From positions 1 to 46,341 of the forward strand of contig CALVDP010000015.1 of assembly GCA_944326315.1 (NCBI GenBank): a stretch of DNA of 46,341 bases, given 5' to 3'. The notes under the pieces are model-generated. The model was not told the DNA's origin. It saw only the letters and a program-made list of their open reading frames with translations, and ran no database searches. Source of the DNA: an uncultured Bacteroidales bacterium. GTDB lineage: Bacteria > Bacteroidota > Bacteroidia > Bacteroidales > UBA932. Made by a program: the position numbers and the translations under genes. Shown one piece after another: positions 9,196-19,047 of the stretch (positions are counted from its first letter, which is position 1; every line of letters starts with the position of its first letter).

Positions 9196-9983
9196 TAATC
9201 CGTCTGAATGACGTTTACAATAACATGCTTAGATTTCACAATATAGCTTTCGGACCCATACACAGCCGCCGTCTGGGCTCTTCTCTTGGCATAAACCTGT
9301 TGCCGGAGAACGGAAAGCTGTGCAACTTCGACTGTGTTTACTGCGAGTGCGGCTGGAACAAGGACGGGACCGGTGACAGAAGCATGCCGGGGGTTGAAGA
9401 CGTGGCTGTCTCTCTCGAGAACAAGCTCAGGGAGTGTGCGGACAGGGAAGTCCACATAGATTCCATCACTTTCTCAGGGCATGGCGAGCCTACTCTGAAT
9501 CCGCATTTTCCTGAGATCATAGACCGTACTCTGGAGCTCCGTGACCGGTTTTATCCGCATGCGAAAGTCTCCGTCCTATCCAATGCCACTACCGTGACTG
9601 ACGGGCGGATATTCAATGCCCTCCGCAAGGTGGACAATCCTATCATGAAGCTGGATGCATCGACTGACGGCGGAGTGGCGGTAGTCAACAGACCTTCAGG
9701 GCACTATGATATTGGCCGCATAATTTCCGGCCTGGCCGGGTTTGACGGTGATTTCGTGCTCCAGACCATGTTTTTCAGATCTCCTTCATTCGATACTTCC
9801 GCCCAGGCCAATCTGTGCGGGTGGATGGATATCGTCCGTCGTCTGAAACCACGTGAGATCATGGTCTACACATTGGACAGGGAGACGCCGGAGAAGGATC
9901 TTGTCAAGTTCCCGGTGGAGGAAATGGAGCGGCTTGTGCGTCCTTTGTGCGAAGAGGGATTCCTTGTCCAGATAAGGGGGTAG
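9192..9983 (+). CDS. radical SAM protein, COG0731-like
   Basis: A 263-residue enzyme with the CxxxCxxC cluster CNFDCVYC near the N-terminus, preceded by GPIHSRRLGSSLGINLLP. This is the layout of the COG0731 group (wyosine-type radical SAM proteins of unknown bacterial function). SITFSGHGEPTLNP is the glycine-rich SAM-binding strand. The start overlaps the amidohydrolase stop (ATGA) and has AAAGGA just upstream. An alternative ATG at 9225 would begin MLRFHNIAFG. The reaction is not known. Translational coupling with the deaminase suggests shared expression, not necessarily shared function. Confidence 0.85.
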   Translation: MIIRLNDVYNNMLRFHNIAFGPIHSRRLGSSLGINLLPENGKLCNFDCVYCECGWNKDGTGDRSMPGVEDVAVSLENKLRECADREVHIDSITFSGHGEPTLNPHFPEIIDRTLELRDRFYPHAKVSVLSNATTVTDGRIFNALRKVDNPIMKLDASTDGGVAVVNRPSGHYDIGRIISGLAGFDGDFVLQTMFFRSPSFDTSAQANLCGWMDIVRRLKPREIMVYTLDRETPEKDLVKFPVEEMERLVRPLCEEGFLVQIRG

Positions 9984-9986
9984 GCG

Positions 9987-10442
9987 ATGAGGACTGTGAT
10001 ACAGAGGGTAAGGGAGGCATCCGTTCATGTCCCGGCGGAAGGCTACAGGTCAGAGATAGGACCCGGACTGCTGGTGCTGGCTGCGTTCGAGGACGGCGAC
10101 ACCGTGGATGACATAGAGTGGATGTCGAGGAAGATATGCGCCCTGAGGATATTCGATGACGCGGATGGAGTGATGAATCTTTCTGTCAGGGACTGTGGCG
10201 GGGACATACTGTCGGTAAGCCAGTTCACTCTTTATGCCTCTACTGCCAGAGGCAACCGTCCATCCTATATCAGGGCTGCAAGACCGGCTGTTTCAGAGCC
10301 TTTGTATGAAGAATTCTGCCGTTCGCTTGAAAACCATTTGGGAAAGTCCGTCGGAAAAGGTATTTTTGGTGCTGATATGAAGGTGTCACTGTTGAATGAC
10401 GGACCAGTCACTATAATTATTGACTCTAAAATCAAGGAATGA
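9987..10442 (+). CDS. dtd: D-aminoacyl-tRNA deacylase
   Basis: Hydrolyses D-amino acids (and glycine) wrongly attached to tRNA. The 151-residue length is standard. Signature motifs are the N-terminal MRTVIQRVREASV, the active-site SQFTLYAS and the GNRPSYIRA loop. An AAGGGGG stretch lies just upstream of the ATG. The stop TGA overlaps an ATG of the deoC frame. Confidence 0.95.
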   Translation: MRTVIQRVREASVHVPAEGYRSEIGPGLLVLAAFEDGDTVDDIEWMSRKICALRIFDDADGVMNLSVRDCGGDILSVSQFTLYASTARGNRPSYIRAARPAVSEPLYEEFCRSLENHLGKSVGKGIFGADMKVSLLNDGPVTIIIDSKIKE

Positions 10443-10444
10443 AT

Positions 10445-11338
10445 ATGACCGATTTGTTGAAAAAGTACGATTATTGTCCTGACAAGGTCGCTATTGACCA
10501 CGGGCTGGAGATTATAGTCAAGAATGCTGACAGCATGCTGTCTCCCGAAGTCCTCAAGGACTGCCTTTCAATGATAGACCTGACTTCACTCAAGACGGAA
10601 GACACTCCTGCATCCATCACAAGGATGGTGGAGAAGGTGAATGCCTTCAAGGATGCTTATCCGGCTTATCCACTGCCTGCATCGATCTGTGTTTATCCGA
10701 ATTTCGCGGCCACGGTCAAGGCTGCCAGAACCTGTCCTGATGTGCATGTCACTGTAGTGTCGGCATGTTTCCCGTCATCCCAGAGCTTCCTGGAAGTCAA
10801 GCTGAAAGAGTGTGAACTTGCTGTGCAGGAAGGTGCGGACGAGGTGGATATAGTCCTTTCCCTCAGCGCTTTCCTTTCAGAGGACTATGATGCGGCTTCT
10901 GACGAGATCAAGGCTGTACGCGAGACCGTGGACAGGGTCGCCGCCTCACAGGGACGCAGTGTCACTCTCAAGGTGATTCTGGAGACAGGCCTGCTTCTCA
11001 AACATGAACTTATAGCCAGGGCGTCTTTTCTCGCAATGGAGGCTGGTGCGGATTTCATAAAGACTTCTACCGGAAAGGTGAGTGTAAACGCCACTCCTGC
11101 GGCTGCATACGTGATGTGCCAGTGCATTGCCAAATATTATGAGAAGACGGGACGGAAGGTAGGTTTCAAGCCTGCCGGAGGCATATCCACCTCTTTGGAC
11201 GCTGTCTGCTATTATTCGATTGTCTCCACGATACTCGGCAAGGAATGGCTTGACAAGAGTCTCCTCCGCTTCGGGGTGAGCCGTCTTGCAAACACTGTGC
11301 TTTCCGACATTGAGCAGTGTACCGTGAATTATTATTGA
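10445..11338 (+). CDS. deoC: deoxyribose-phosphate aldolase
   Basis: Class I aldolase splitting 2-deoxyribose-5-phosphate into glyceraldehyde-3-phosphate and acetaldehyde. It shows GADEVDIVLS (active-site Asp), the Schiff-base lysine in DFIKTSTGK and the second lysine in VGFKPAGGIST. With ATG 10445 the protein has 297 residues. An ATG at 10439 overlapping the dtd stop is also possible, but AAGGA sits about 6 nt before 10445 and touches 10439. The length fits the longer eukaryote-like DeoC group (about 300) rather than the 220-residue form. Last gene of the rightward run. Confidence 0.95.
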   Translation: MTDLLKKYDYCPDKVAIDHGLEIIVKNADSMLSPEVLKDCLSMIDLTSLKTEDTPASITRMVEKVNAFKDAYPAYPLPASICVYPNFAATVKAARTCPDVHVTVVSACFPSSQSFLEVKLKECELAVQEGADEVDIVLSLSAFLSEDYDAASDEIKAVRETVDRVAASQGRSVTLKVILETGLLLKHELIARASFLAMEAGADFIKTSTGKVSVNATPAAAYVMCQCIAKYYEKTGRKVGFKPAGGISTSLDAVCYYSIVSTILGKEWLDKSLLRFGVSRLANTVLSDIEQCTVNYY

Positions 11339-11520
11339 TTCTCTCCGTCGTCAGAAAAGACGATGTGTCATAGGAAGGAATTCCTTTTCGAAGAAAAATG
11401 TTTGAGGACGTTGTGTCATAATTGCAAACTGCTGCGTTATTTTCGGAATTCGGGCTAAGTCATTTACTTCAGTAAACTCCTGTCGCCCTCATCCTCAATG
11501 CCTTGCATTTTGCTAATTCT

Positions 11521-11579
11521 TAACGTCAGTTCGACGAATTATTCTGTTCAATATCAGAGATTCCGTCGAACTGACGTTA
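11521..11579. repeat. 59-nt inverted repeat with 16-bp perfect outer arms
   Basis: TAACGTCAGTTCGACG at 11521-11536 is exactly complementary to 11564-11579. The inner 27 nt can pair further but imperfectly (TATTCTG against CAGAG-A), leaving a loop of about 8 nt. There is no T-run on either side, so it is not a simple terminator. It looks like a short mobile or REP-like palindrome. Confidence 0.75.
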
Positions 11580-11625
11580 CGATTTCTTCGAAATCCCTTT
11601 CCTTTTTCGTGTCACCCCTCTTAAA

Positions 11626-11647
11626 TTCTCCCCTGCGTAGGGGAGAA
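11626..11647. repeat. 9-bp hairpin
   Basis: TTCTCCCCT (11626-11634) pairs with AGGGGAGAA (11639-11647) across a GCGT loop. It is stable and perfectly paired but has no U-tract. Confidence 0.7.
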
Positions 11648-11727
11648 CTTACGCCGGACTTCGTCCTCTATAGAGGTAATTCTATGAAATTCATTCCATT
11701 CATTTCATCGAATTCACGTTAATTCTT

Positions 11728-11790
11728 ACACACCTTAAAGGGGCTGCATCAAAACATTCATTTTGATACAGCCCCTCATTAAAGTGTGTA
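11728..11790. terminator. long inverted repeat, likely bidirectional terminator
   Basis: GGGGCTG-ATCAAAA (11740-11754) pairs with TTTTGATACAGCCCC (11761-11775) with one mismatch and a 6-nt loop. Flanking TACACAC (11728-11734) and GTGTGTA (11784-11790) extend the structure outward. It lies just past the nuoN stop on one side and after deoC on the other, so it can end both units. The sequence also resembles repeat ends found near insertion elements in this phylum (recollection only). Confidence 0.65.
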
Positions 11791-11814
11791 GTAATTGACA
11801 AAGGCATCCGGAAC

Positions 11815-13248
11815 TTACATCCCGAAAGCATAGAGATTGATGCCGTCAAATACCGAGCTGACGATACCGAGAGCCATTATTCCTGCCAGGCATAGCAGGA
11901 GACTCAGCCTTGTGCTGTTGTCGCTCCGGAATGCAGGGATAGGGGAGTCATTCGGTGTGATGAACATCGCCTTGACCACGAGCAGATAATAATAGAGTGA
12001 TATTATCGTGTTCAGGAGGGCGATCAGCACCAGGACATGGAAGCCCTGCTCGAATGCTGCCGCGAAAATGAAGAATTTGGAGAAGAATCCTGCAAACGGA
12101 GGAATTCCGGCCAGCGAGAAGAGCGCCAGCGTCATTATGACAGTCAGCTTTGGATTTGTCCGGTACAGACCGTTGTAGTCATCCATTCCGACCTTGCCGC
12201 CACTGTTCTGTTCTACCGCCGATATGACACCGAATGCCGCCAGGTTGGCTACCATGTAGACAAGAACATAGAAAATCAGCGAAGTCATCCCGTATGGCGT
12301 GCCGCTTATCACGGCCAGCATGATATATCCGGCCTGCGAAATTGACGAGAACGCCAGGAAACGCTTCAGGTTCTTCTGCCTTATCGCAAACAGGTTGGCG
12401 ATAGTGATGCTGAGCACAATCACAATGTACAGAAGCGTCTGCCAGTATTCAGACATCGGTCCGAACACTTTCATGAGTATTATCATCAGCGAGAATGCTG
12501 CCGCAGCCTTGGAGACCACGGAGAGGTATGATGTCACGGATGTCGGCGCACCTTCGTATGTATCCGCTGTCCACAGATGGAACGGTACGAGCGAAATCTT
12601 GAAGCCAAGCCCTGTGAAGAAGAACACGAGAGCCATGATCTGGAGTGCGCTGCCGTTTATGCCGGCTACCATGTCATCGAAATACAGCGTCCCGGCGGTG
12701 CCGTACAGGAATGAAATGCCGTAGAGCATCAGTCCGCTCGCGAAAAGCGCGCTGAGGATATACTTTGCTCCGGCCTCGGCCGAGTTGTGCTTGTATTTGT
12801 CGAATGCCACGAGGCATGCCATCGGCACTGATGCCAGCTCAAGACCGATGAAGAACATCATGAAATGTCCTGCGCTGATCATGAAGTCCATACCCAGCAG
12901 GGTGGAGAGGGTGAGCACGTAGAATTCCCCGCGCTTGAATTCCGTATCTTCTTTCCTGATCCAGGTATCCGACTGCAGGAACACTATCAGTGTGCCTATT
13001 GCAAGTATGCTTTTCACTATGCCGTATACTGGATTGTAGACATACATGCCGCCGAATACTTCTGCAGTCTCCTTGTGGTACGGATATACTGTCCCGGCTA
13101 TGAAAAGCAGGAGAAGGGCACACATCACACCGTGGAAGGCCTGTCTTCCTTTCTTTCCTGCGGCAAGGTCATAGACCAGGGCCGCCACAATCACCCCTAC
13201 GAGGGCGATTTCAGTGTACATATATGAAAATATTGCTGAGTAGTCCAT
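11815..13248 (-). CDS. nuoN: NADH-quinone oxidoreductase subunit N
   Basis: An antiporter-like membrane subunit of complex I that forms one of the proton channels. The 477 residues consist almost entirely of hydrophobic helices (about 14). The family pattern is seen in [20 protein letters not shown] (the conserved helix-5 Glu) and in the discontinuous-helix region around [14 protein letters not shown]. It is the last gene of the nuo operon and starts 1 nt after the nuoM stop. Confidence 0.95.
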   Translation of the reverse strand: MDYSAIFSYMYTEIALVGVIVAALVYDLAAGKKGRQAFHGVMCALLLLFIAGTVYPYHKETAEVFGGMYVYNPVYGIVKSILAIGTLIVFLQSDTWIRKEDTEFKRGEFYVLTLSTLLGMDFMISAGHFMMFFIGLELASVPMACLVAFDKYKHNSAEAGAKYILSALFASGLMLYGISFLYGTAGTLYFDDMVAGINGSALQIMALVFFFTGLGFKISLVPFHLWTADTYEGAPTSVTSYLSVVSKAAAAFSLMIILMKVFGPMSEYWQTLLYIVIVLSITIANLFAIRQKNLKRFLAFSSISQAGYIMLAVISGTPYGMTSLIFYVLVYMVANLAAFGVISAVEQNSGGKVGMDDYNGLYRTNPKLTVIMTLALFSLAGIPPFAGFFSKFFIFAAAFEQGFHVLVLIALLNTIISLYYYLLVVKAMFITPNDSPIPAFRSDNSTRLSLLLCLAGIMALGIVSSVFDGINLYAFGM

Positions 13249-13249
13249 A

Positions 13250-14734
13250 TCAGTTCCAAATATGTGAGATTATAGGTAATACGCTGTCGTTTATCATATT
13301 GCTCATCCAGAGTGGTGCAAGTCCGAGTCCTGCTATGGCCACTATGAGCACGATTACCGCCAGTCTTTCATCCCATGTGGCGTCAGTGAGCTTCAGGTGC
13401 TCCGGGTTCGTGCAAGTGCCGTAAAGTATCTTCCCTATGAGACGGAGTATGTAGACAGCCGTGATGACTATCGATGTGCAGGCGATCACTGTCACGACAC
13501 GGTGGAACGTGTCATTGACAGAAAAGGCGCCGTTGAATATGGTCATCTCCGCCACGAAGCCGCTCAGTCCCGGAAGACCGAGGTTTGCAAGTCCTGCGAT
13601 GACGTAGCATACGGAAAGGAACGGCATTATCTTCATCAGACCGCTGAGCTGCCTGATATCCCTCGTGTGCGTGCGTCCGTATATCATGCCTATCAGGGCG
13701 AAGAACAGGGCTGTCATGAGACCGTGGCTAAGCATCTGGAGCACGGCTCCCGTAGCGGCAGTCTGGTTGAGCATGAGGATGGCGAAGAGCACAAGCCCGC
13801 AGTGTGATACGGATGAATATGCGTTGATATATTTCAGGTCCGTCTGGACGCAGGCCGAGAATGCTCCGTACACTACTGATATCGTGGTCAGTATGATGAA
13901 TATCCAGCTCAGCTCCTGTGCTGCCTCAGGAAGGAGGTACATGGCTATCCTGAAGCATCCGTAGCCTCCGAGCTTCATCAGCACGCCGGCATGGAGCATG
14001 GACACTGCGGTAGGTGCGGATGCATGACCGTCAGGGCTCCATGTGTGGAACGGGAACAGCGCCCCGAGGACTCCGAAGCCGATGAATATGATAGGGAACC
14101 ATATCTTCTGCATCTCCACAGGTATATTGTGCAGTGCAGCTATTTCGGTGATGTCCATTGTAGTGGCTCCAGCTCCGAAATATATGCCGAGTATGCCTAT
14201 CAGTATGAGTGCAGAACCGCCCATGAGCATGAGGGTCAGCTTCATCGCAGAGTATTCCTTGCGTCCGGTGCCCCACACGCCGATAAGAAGGTACATCGGT
14301 ATGAGCGCCACCTCATAGAACATGAACATCGTGAACAGGTCGACTGAAATGAAGAAGCCGAACACTCCGACGCTCAGAAGGCAGAACCAGAGGAAAAATT
14401 CCTTGACATCCGTTTCCATTTTCCAGGATGCGAATGTCCCGGTGAACACTATGATGGCAGAAAGCAGTATCATGGCCACGGATATACCGTCCACGCCCAC
14501 TGCATATTCGATATTCAGCGGCTTGTACCATACGAAACTGTCTGTCAGCAGCATCTCCGATGTGTGCCCGTCGGCCCTCATCCCGAGATATACGAATACA
14601 AGGGCAATGGCAAGACCGAGGAGCAGGGATGCACCGGTCACCATGACCGCATGTATCTGCCTGGTGTTCCTGGAGATCCAAAGTCCGAGCATCATCAGCA
14701 CCGGAATTGCCGGGAAAAGTGACAATATATTCAT
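13250..14734 (-). CDS. nuoM: NADH-quinone oxidoreductase subunit M
   Basis: The second antiporter-like proton-pumping subunit, 494 residues. The helix-5 glutamate is in [18 protein letters not shown]. The helix-7/8 lysine regions are [20 protein letters not shown] and [16 protein letters not shown]. It lies between nuoL and nuoN with no promoter in the gaps. Confidence 0.96.
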   Translation of the reverse strand: MNILSLFPAIPVLMMLGLWISRNTRQIHAVMVTGASLLLGLAIALVFVYLGMRADGHTSEMLLTDSFVWYKPLNIEYAVGVDGISVAMILLSAIIVFTGTFASWKMETDVKEFFLWFCLLSVGVFGFFISVDLFTMFMFYEVALIPMYLLIGVWGTGRKEYSAMKLTLMLMGGSALILIGILGIYFGAGATTMDITEIAALHNIPVEMQKIWFPIIFIGFGVLGALFPFHTWSPDGHASAPTAVSMLHAGVLMKLGGYGCFRIAMYLLPEAAQELSWIFIILTTISVVYGAFSACVQTDLKYINAYSSVSHCGLVLFAILMLNQTAATGAVLQMLSHGLMTALFFALIGMIYGRTHTRDIRQLSGLMKIMPFLSVCYVIAGLANLGLPGLSGFVAEMTIFNGAFSVNDTFHRVVTVIACTSIVITAVYILRLIGKILYGTCTNPEHLKLTDATWDERLAVIVLIVAIAGLGLAPLWMSNMINDSVLPIISHIWN

Positions 14735-14771
14735 ATCTCTATTTTTGTTTCAATTGATTTTAAGACAGGAC

Positions 14772-16661
14772 TCAAATCAGCAGAAGCACGACTGTAAGTC
14801 CGAGTGCTCCGCCAAGGAACCATATACCGTATTTCTGGACATATCCGCTCTGCATTCCCCTGATTGCCCAGGAGAGCTTGTTGGAAATCCATGCAAGCAT
14901 GTTCATGAAACCGTCCACGACATGCCTGTCGAACCATGCTACAGGAGTGCTGATGCATGCGAATATGATCTTGTGCGTGACGAACTGGTATATTTCGTCG
15001 ATATAGAACCTGTGGTATGCGGCCTTGTGCAGCCCGCTGAAACGGGTAGCAAGACTGTCGGCCACTTTCCTGTCTTCGCGCATGTACATCCATGTGGCAA
15101 GAGCTATTCCGACAGCTGCCACGCAGAGGCTTGTCGCCGCCACTCCCCAGTCAATATGGATGTGGTAGGCCTGGCCGTTGCTGCTGACGAATTCCCCGAA
15201 AGGTATCCATCCGGCAACGAGAGTCACGGCAGCGAGGAATATGAGAGGGATTGTCATCGTGAGCGGAGCCTCGTGCGGTCTGTGCTCGGCATGCAGTTCC
15301 TTGTTCTCGTTGCCCCAGAAGATGTTGTAGTAGAGCCTGAACATGTAGAATGCGGTAAGTCCTGCGATGAATGTCATCACCCATCCCATTACAGGGCTGA
15401 AGTTGAAGCATGCTGCCAGGATTTCATCCTTGGAGAAAAAGCCGCTCAGCGGCCATATTCCGGCTATGGCAAGGCAGGCCACAAGGAATGTGACATGCGT
15501 CACCGGCATGTATTTCCTGAGTCCGCCCATCGCAGACATCTCGTTGGAGTGCACGGCATGTATGATACATCCTGCGCCGAGGAAGAGCAGGGCCTTGAAC
15601 ATTGCATGTGTGAAAAGGTGGAACATGGATGCCATGTATCCGAGTCCTCCCTCGTGAGGGTCTGCCGATGTGCAGACGCCGAGAGCCACTATCATGAAAC
15701 CTATCTGGGATATGGTACTGAATGCCAGCACCCTCTTGATGTCGCTCTGCACGCAGGCCACGACTGCCGCATACAGGGCCGTGAAGGCGCCCACATAGGC
15801 TGTGATGTGCAGTACTTCGGGAGCATATCCTATGAAAAGCGGGAACATCCTTGCCACCAGATAGACTCCGGCCACGACCATAGTCGCCGCGTGAATGAGT
15901 GCAGAAACAGGTGTAGGACCCTCCATTGCGTCAGGCAGCCAAATATGCAGAGGGAACATTGCACTCTTGCCGGCACCTCCGATGAACATGAGACCGAGGG
16001 CGAGCGGAAGGAATATCTTGGCTGTGCCTATGACGGAAGCATCCGGAGTGAATGAGAATGACCCGGTGTAGAAGCCGTATATCAGAATACCGATCAGGAA
16101 GCCGAGGTCGGCGAACCTGGTCACGATGAACGCCTTCTTGGATGCAGCGATGGCTTCTTTTCTGGTGTAGTAGAACCCGATCAGCAGGTATGAGCTGACT
16201 CCCACGAGCTCCCAGAAAATATACATCTGGAAGATATTGGTGGCCACCACCAGTCCGAGCATGCTCATCGTGAACAGCGACAGGAACGAATAATATCTCT
16301 GGAAACCGGTCTCTCCTTTCATGTAGCCGAATGAATATATGTGTACCATGAAGGAGACCGTGGATATCACCACAAGCATCATCACCGAGATCGGGTCCAG
16401 AAGGATGCCGAGATCGATATGGAGGTTGCCGCCGAACGGAAGCCACTCGGTATTCCACGGTATCTGCTCCGGGAAGATGCCGTCGGCATTTCTCCCGGCT
16501 CCGAAATAAAGGAATGCTGTCAGGTAGCTGAGTGCAGCCACGATGCCTGTCACAACGGTGCCGAAAACACCCGCGGCCACCGGTCTGAGCCTGGTCCCGA
16601 GCAGGCCTATGAGCAGGAAGCTCAGGCACGGGAGCAGAAGTATCAAAACTGTATATTCCAT
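14772..16661 (-). CDS. nuoL: NADH-quinone oxidoreductase subunit L
   Basis: The distal antiporter-like subunit with the long amphipathic lateral helix, 629 residues. Conserved sites are FWELVGVSSYLLIGFYY, MFPLHIWLPDAMEGPTPVSA and LAFSTISQIGFMIVALG. The C-terminal part (after about residue 510) holds the lateral helix and the last transmembrane segment. It is followed by nuoM after 37 nt. Confidence 0.97.
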   Translation of the reverse strand: MEYTVLILLLPCLSFLLIGLLGTRLRPVAAGVFGTVVTGIVAALSYLTAFLYFGAGRNADGIFPEQIPWNTEWLPFGGNLHIDLGILLDPISVMMLVVISTVSFMVHIYSFGYMKGETGFQRYYSFLSLFTMSMLGLVVATNIFQMYIFWELVGVSSYLLIGFYYTRKEAIAASKKAFIVTRFADLGFLIGILIYGFYTGSFSFTPDASVIGTAKIFLPLALGLMFIGGAGKSAMFPLHIWLPDAMEGPTPVSALIHAATMVVAGVYLVARMFPLFIGYAPEVLHITAYVGAFTALYAAVVACVQSDIKRVLAFSTISQIGFMIVALGVCTSADPHEGGLGYMASMFHLFTHAMFKALLFLGAGCIIHAVHSNEMSAMGGLRKYMPVTHVTFLVACLAIAGIWPLSGFFSKDEILAACFNFSPVMGWVMTFIAGLTAFYMFRLYYNIFWGNENKELHAEHRPHEAPLTMTIPLIFLAAVTLVAGWIPFGEFVSSNGQAYHIHIDWGVAATSLCVAAVGIALATWMYMREDRKVADSLATRFSGLHKAAYHRFYIDEIYQFVTHKIIFACISTPVAWFDRHVVDGFMNMLAWISNKLSWAIRGMQSGYVQKYGIWFLGGALGLTVVLLLI

Positions 16662-16680
16662 ATTCTATATATTCACTGTT

Positions 16681-16989
16681 TTACCACTTCATCTTGTCCA
16701 GATTCTTGACCTGGATATTGCGCATGTTGCGGTAGATGTTGATGATGATGGCTATAGCCACTGCAGTCTCCGCCGCACTTATACCTATGGCGAACAGGCT
16801 GAAGAAGAATCCTTCAAGCTGTCCCGGGAAGAGGAAGCGGTTGAATACCACGAAATTTATGTCGACAGAGTTGAGTATGAGCTCCACTGAAATCAGCATG
16901 GCGAGAAGGTTCCTGCGGGTCAGGAAGCCGTATATGCCCACGAACATCATTATTGTGGAGACGATCAGGTAATATTCCATTTGTACCAT
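16681..16989 (-). CDS. nuoK: NADH-quinone oxidoreductase subunit K
   Basis: A 102-residue subunit with three transmembrane helices. The conserved glutamate of the membrane proton path is visible in AMLISVELILNSVDINFV. The sequence after the third helix is short, as in the family. It lies between nuoJ and nuoL. Confidence 0.96.
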   Translation of the reverse strand: MVQMEYYLIVSTIMMFVGIYGFLTRRNLLAMLISVELILNSVDINFVVFNRFLFPGQLEGFFFSLFAIGISAAETAVAIAIIINIYRNMRNIQVKNLDKMKW

Positions 16990-17001
16990 CTGAAATCCTC
17001 C

Positions 17002-17511
17002 TTATCTTTTTCTGGCAATCAGGATGCCTCCGATTATACAGGCGAGCAGGAGCACGCTTATCACTTCGAACGGGAGCACATATCCGTATTTCTCCGTGCT
17101 CATCAGGGCCGAGCCTATTTCCTTGACGGGAAGTTCTCCGTGCTCGAAGACCTGGTTGAGGAACTGGTGTTTGAGCATGACGAAGAGGCAGATGCCCATT
17201 GCGGCGACCGTGGCGACAAGTCCGGCTATGAACTTGCCCTTCTTCAGCTTTTCTGCCTGGTCACCCTCGCTTGAGGTAAGCAGTATGGAGAACACGTAAA
17301 GAACCGTGATGCCTCCTGCATAGACAAGCAGCTGTACTGCACCGAGGAATGAATAGTTGAGCTGGAAGTAGATACCTGCAGTCCCGATCAGGACAAACAG
17401 GAGATAGGTGGCCGCCCTGAGTATCCTTTTGGTGGTGACAGCCAGTACCGAACTCACGACAATGAACAGCGCGAGTACGGCGAATACGATCAAATCAAGT
17501 GTTATATTCAT
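17002..17511 (-). CDS. nuoJ: NADH-quinone oxidoreductase subunit J
   Basis: A 169-residue hydrophobic subunit beginning MNITLDLIVFAVLALFIV. It contains the pi-bulge helix region YSFLGAVQLLVYAGGITVLY typical of NuoJ. The start is taken at 17511, two nt after the nuoI stop. A longer in-frame extension would overlap nuoI and has no NuoJ-like sequence. Confidence 0.95.
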   Translation of the reverse strand: MNITLDLIVFAVLALFIVVSSVLAVTTKRILRAATYLLFVLIGTAGIYFQLNYSFLGAVQLLVYAGGITVLYVFSILLTSSEGDQAEKLKKGKFIAGLVATVAAMGICLFVMLKHQFLNQVFEHGELPVKEIGSALMSTEKYGYVLPFEVISVLLLACIIGGILIARKR

Positions 17512-17513
17512 GA

Positions 17514-17954
17514 CTATTGCTTGTTCAGGGTTTTGACGAGCTTGCTCCTTGTGAACACGGCATGCTCGAAACTTGTGGAGAACTTGATGGCATCGTGAGG
17601 ACATGCATTCACGCACAGGTGGCAGAACATGCACGAACCGAGGTCATATTCATATTTCACGAGATGTTTCCTTGACTTGCCGGTCTCTGGATCGGTGACC
17701 ATTTCGGATGTAATCTTTATCGACCCGTTGGGGCACGCCATCTGGCAGAGTCCGCAGGCGATGCATTTGTTGCTGCCGTCGCTGTCGTGCGGCATTGTCA
17801 GCTCCCCGCAGAATCTGTCGTTCATTTTCAGCACAGCCCTGTTCTCAGGATACTGCTCGGTGATTTTCTTGGTGAAGAATTCCTTGAATGTCACCATCAT
17901 GCCTGTCAGGAGAGACCCGAGGCCTTGAAAAATACCTTTTATATACTTGACCAT
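17514..17954 (-). CDS. nuoI: NADH-quinone oxidoreductase subunit I
   Basis: A 146-residue peripheral-arm subunit carrying two [4Fe-4S] clusters (N6a/N6b). Both ferredoxin-type motifs are intact: CIACGLCQMACP and CMFCHLCVNACP. The start at 17954 (MVKYIKGIFQ) lies 2 nt from the nuoH stop; the upstream in-frame extension lies inside nuoH. In this complex without NuoEFG, NuoI with NuoB is the visible end of the electron path. Confidence 0.96.
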   Translation of the reverse strand: MVKYIKGIFQGLGSLLTGMMVTFKEFFTKKITEQYPENRAVLKMNDRFCGELTMPHDSDGSNKCIACGLCQMACPNGSIKITSEMVTDPETGKSRKHLVKYEYDLGSCMFCHLCVNACPHDAIKFSTSFEHAVFTRSKLVKTLNKQ

Positions 17955-17956
17955 GA

Positions 17957-19033
17957 CTAAAAATGCAGTTTGAATACTACGACAATGACCATCAGAAGCA
18001 GGTTGAGAAGCCCTATCGGCACCAGATATTTCCATTCAAGGGTAAGTATCTGGTCAATCCTGAGCCTCGGGAAGGTCCATTTGATCCACATGAGCAGCCA
18101 TACCACGAAGAATGCCTTGGCGAAGAACCAGATGAAGCCCGGAATGGCATCCATGACGGCGTTGAACCCGTCAAGCCCTGGTATATGCAGCGGCATCCAT
18201 CCTCCGAGGAACACGGTGGCGGCGATGCTTGAGATGATGAACAGGTTTACGAATTCCGCCACATAGAACAGACCGAAGTGCATTCCGGAATATTCCGTGT
18301 GGTATCCTGCCGTAAGCTCGGACTCCGCCTCGGGAAGGTCGAACGGTCCGCGGTTGACCTCGGCGTTGCCTGCGATAAGGTATATCACGAATGCGATCAG
18401 GGCAGGGATATGTCCCTTGAAGATGAACCAGCCGTCGGCCTGCCTCATCACTATCTCCGAGAACTGCATCGTGTCGGTAAGTACCACGATAGTCAGGATG
18501 GAAAGTCCCACTGACAGCTCGTAGCTGATCATCTGCGCGCCGCTTCTCATCGCTCCGATCAGCGAGAACTTGCTGTTGGAGCTCCATCCGGCGAGCAGGA
18601 TGCCTATTATCCCGATTGACGACGCCGCCATAAAGAAGAGTATCCCGACATTGAAGTCGAGTATTTCAAGTCCCCTGCTGATGGGGATGCAGGCAAAGGC
18701 CATCACGGACGCTATGATTACAATGTACGGCGCAAGGTTGTACAGCATCTTGTCCGAATGCCTTATGGTGATGATCTCCTTGGTCAGCATCTTGAACACG
18801 TCGCATATCACCTGTATGCTTCCCCATGGACCGACCCTGGTAGGCCCGAGACGGCACTGGAAAGCGGCGCAGACCTTGCGCTCCATGTATATCATGATGA
18901 TGGCAATCAGCACATACAGCAGCAGGAGGCATATTCCTATGATTACGCATTCGAGGAATATGGCGAGACCTTCAGGCATCAGCGACGTCAGCTGTGTATG
19001 TATCCAGTTAGTTATTATACCGAAATCAAACAT
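17957..19033 (-). CDS. nuoH: NADH-quinone oxidoreductase subunit H
   Basis: A 358-residue membrane subunit linking the arms and forming part of the quinone chamber. Family motifs are IYMERKVCAAFQCRLGPTRVGPWG, RGPFDLPEAESELTAGYHTEYSG and the C-terminal KWTFPRLRIDQILTLEWKYLVP (key residues of each only). About eight transmembrane helices. Followed at once by nuoI. Confidence 0.97.
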   Translation of the reverse strand: MFDFGIITNWIHTQLTSLMPEGLAIFLECVIIGICLLLLYVLIAIIMIYMERKVCAAFQCRLGPTRVGPWGSIQVICDVFKMLTKEIITIRHSDKMLYNLAPYIVIIASVMAFACIPISRGLEILDFNVGILFFMAASSIGIIGILLAGWSSNSKFSLIGAMRSGAQMISYELSVGLSILTIVVLTDTMQFSEIVMRQADGWFIFKGHIPALIAFVIYLIAGNAEVNRGPFDLPEAESELTAGYHTEYSGMHFGLFYVAEFVNLFIISSIAATVFLGGWMPLHIPGLDGFNAVMDAIPGFIWFFAKAFFVVWLLMWIKWTFPRLRIDQILTLEWKYLVPIGLLNLLLMVIVVVFKLHF

Positions 19034-19047
19034 ATTCTGTCTTGCTT

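Larger units (their letters stand above)
11339..11814. other. gene-free convergent region rich in palindromes
   Basis: This 476-nt gap lies between deoC (+) and nuoN (-). I see no credible gene. It holds a 14-nt near-direct repeat (11359-11372 and 11407-11420, one mismatch), a 12-nt palindrome AAGGAATTCCTT (11375-11386), a small hairpin (11463-11476), a 59-nt imperfect palindrome (11521-11579), a 9-bp hairpin (11626-11647), the palindrome CCTCTATAGAGG (11665-11676) and a long terminator-like inverted repeat (11728-11790). The density and variety suggest a collection of intergenic repeat elements rather than one site. Confidence 0.7.

Noticed and set aside
11498-11722. A 74-codon plus-strand frame in the deoC-nuoN gap
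   Set aside because: It is made of the palindromic repeats themselves (both arms are translated) and has no promoter or family match.
14322-16055. A 577-codon open frame on the plus strand, antisense to nuoL and nuoM
   Set aside because: It is rich in His, Cys and Glu with no recognisable domain, and it is the shadow of strongly conserved nuo genes in the opposite strand.
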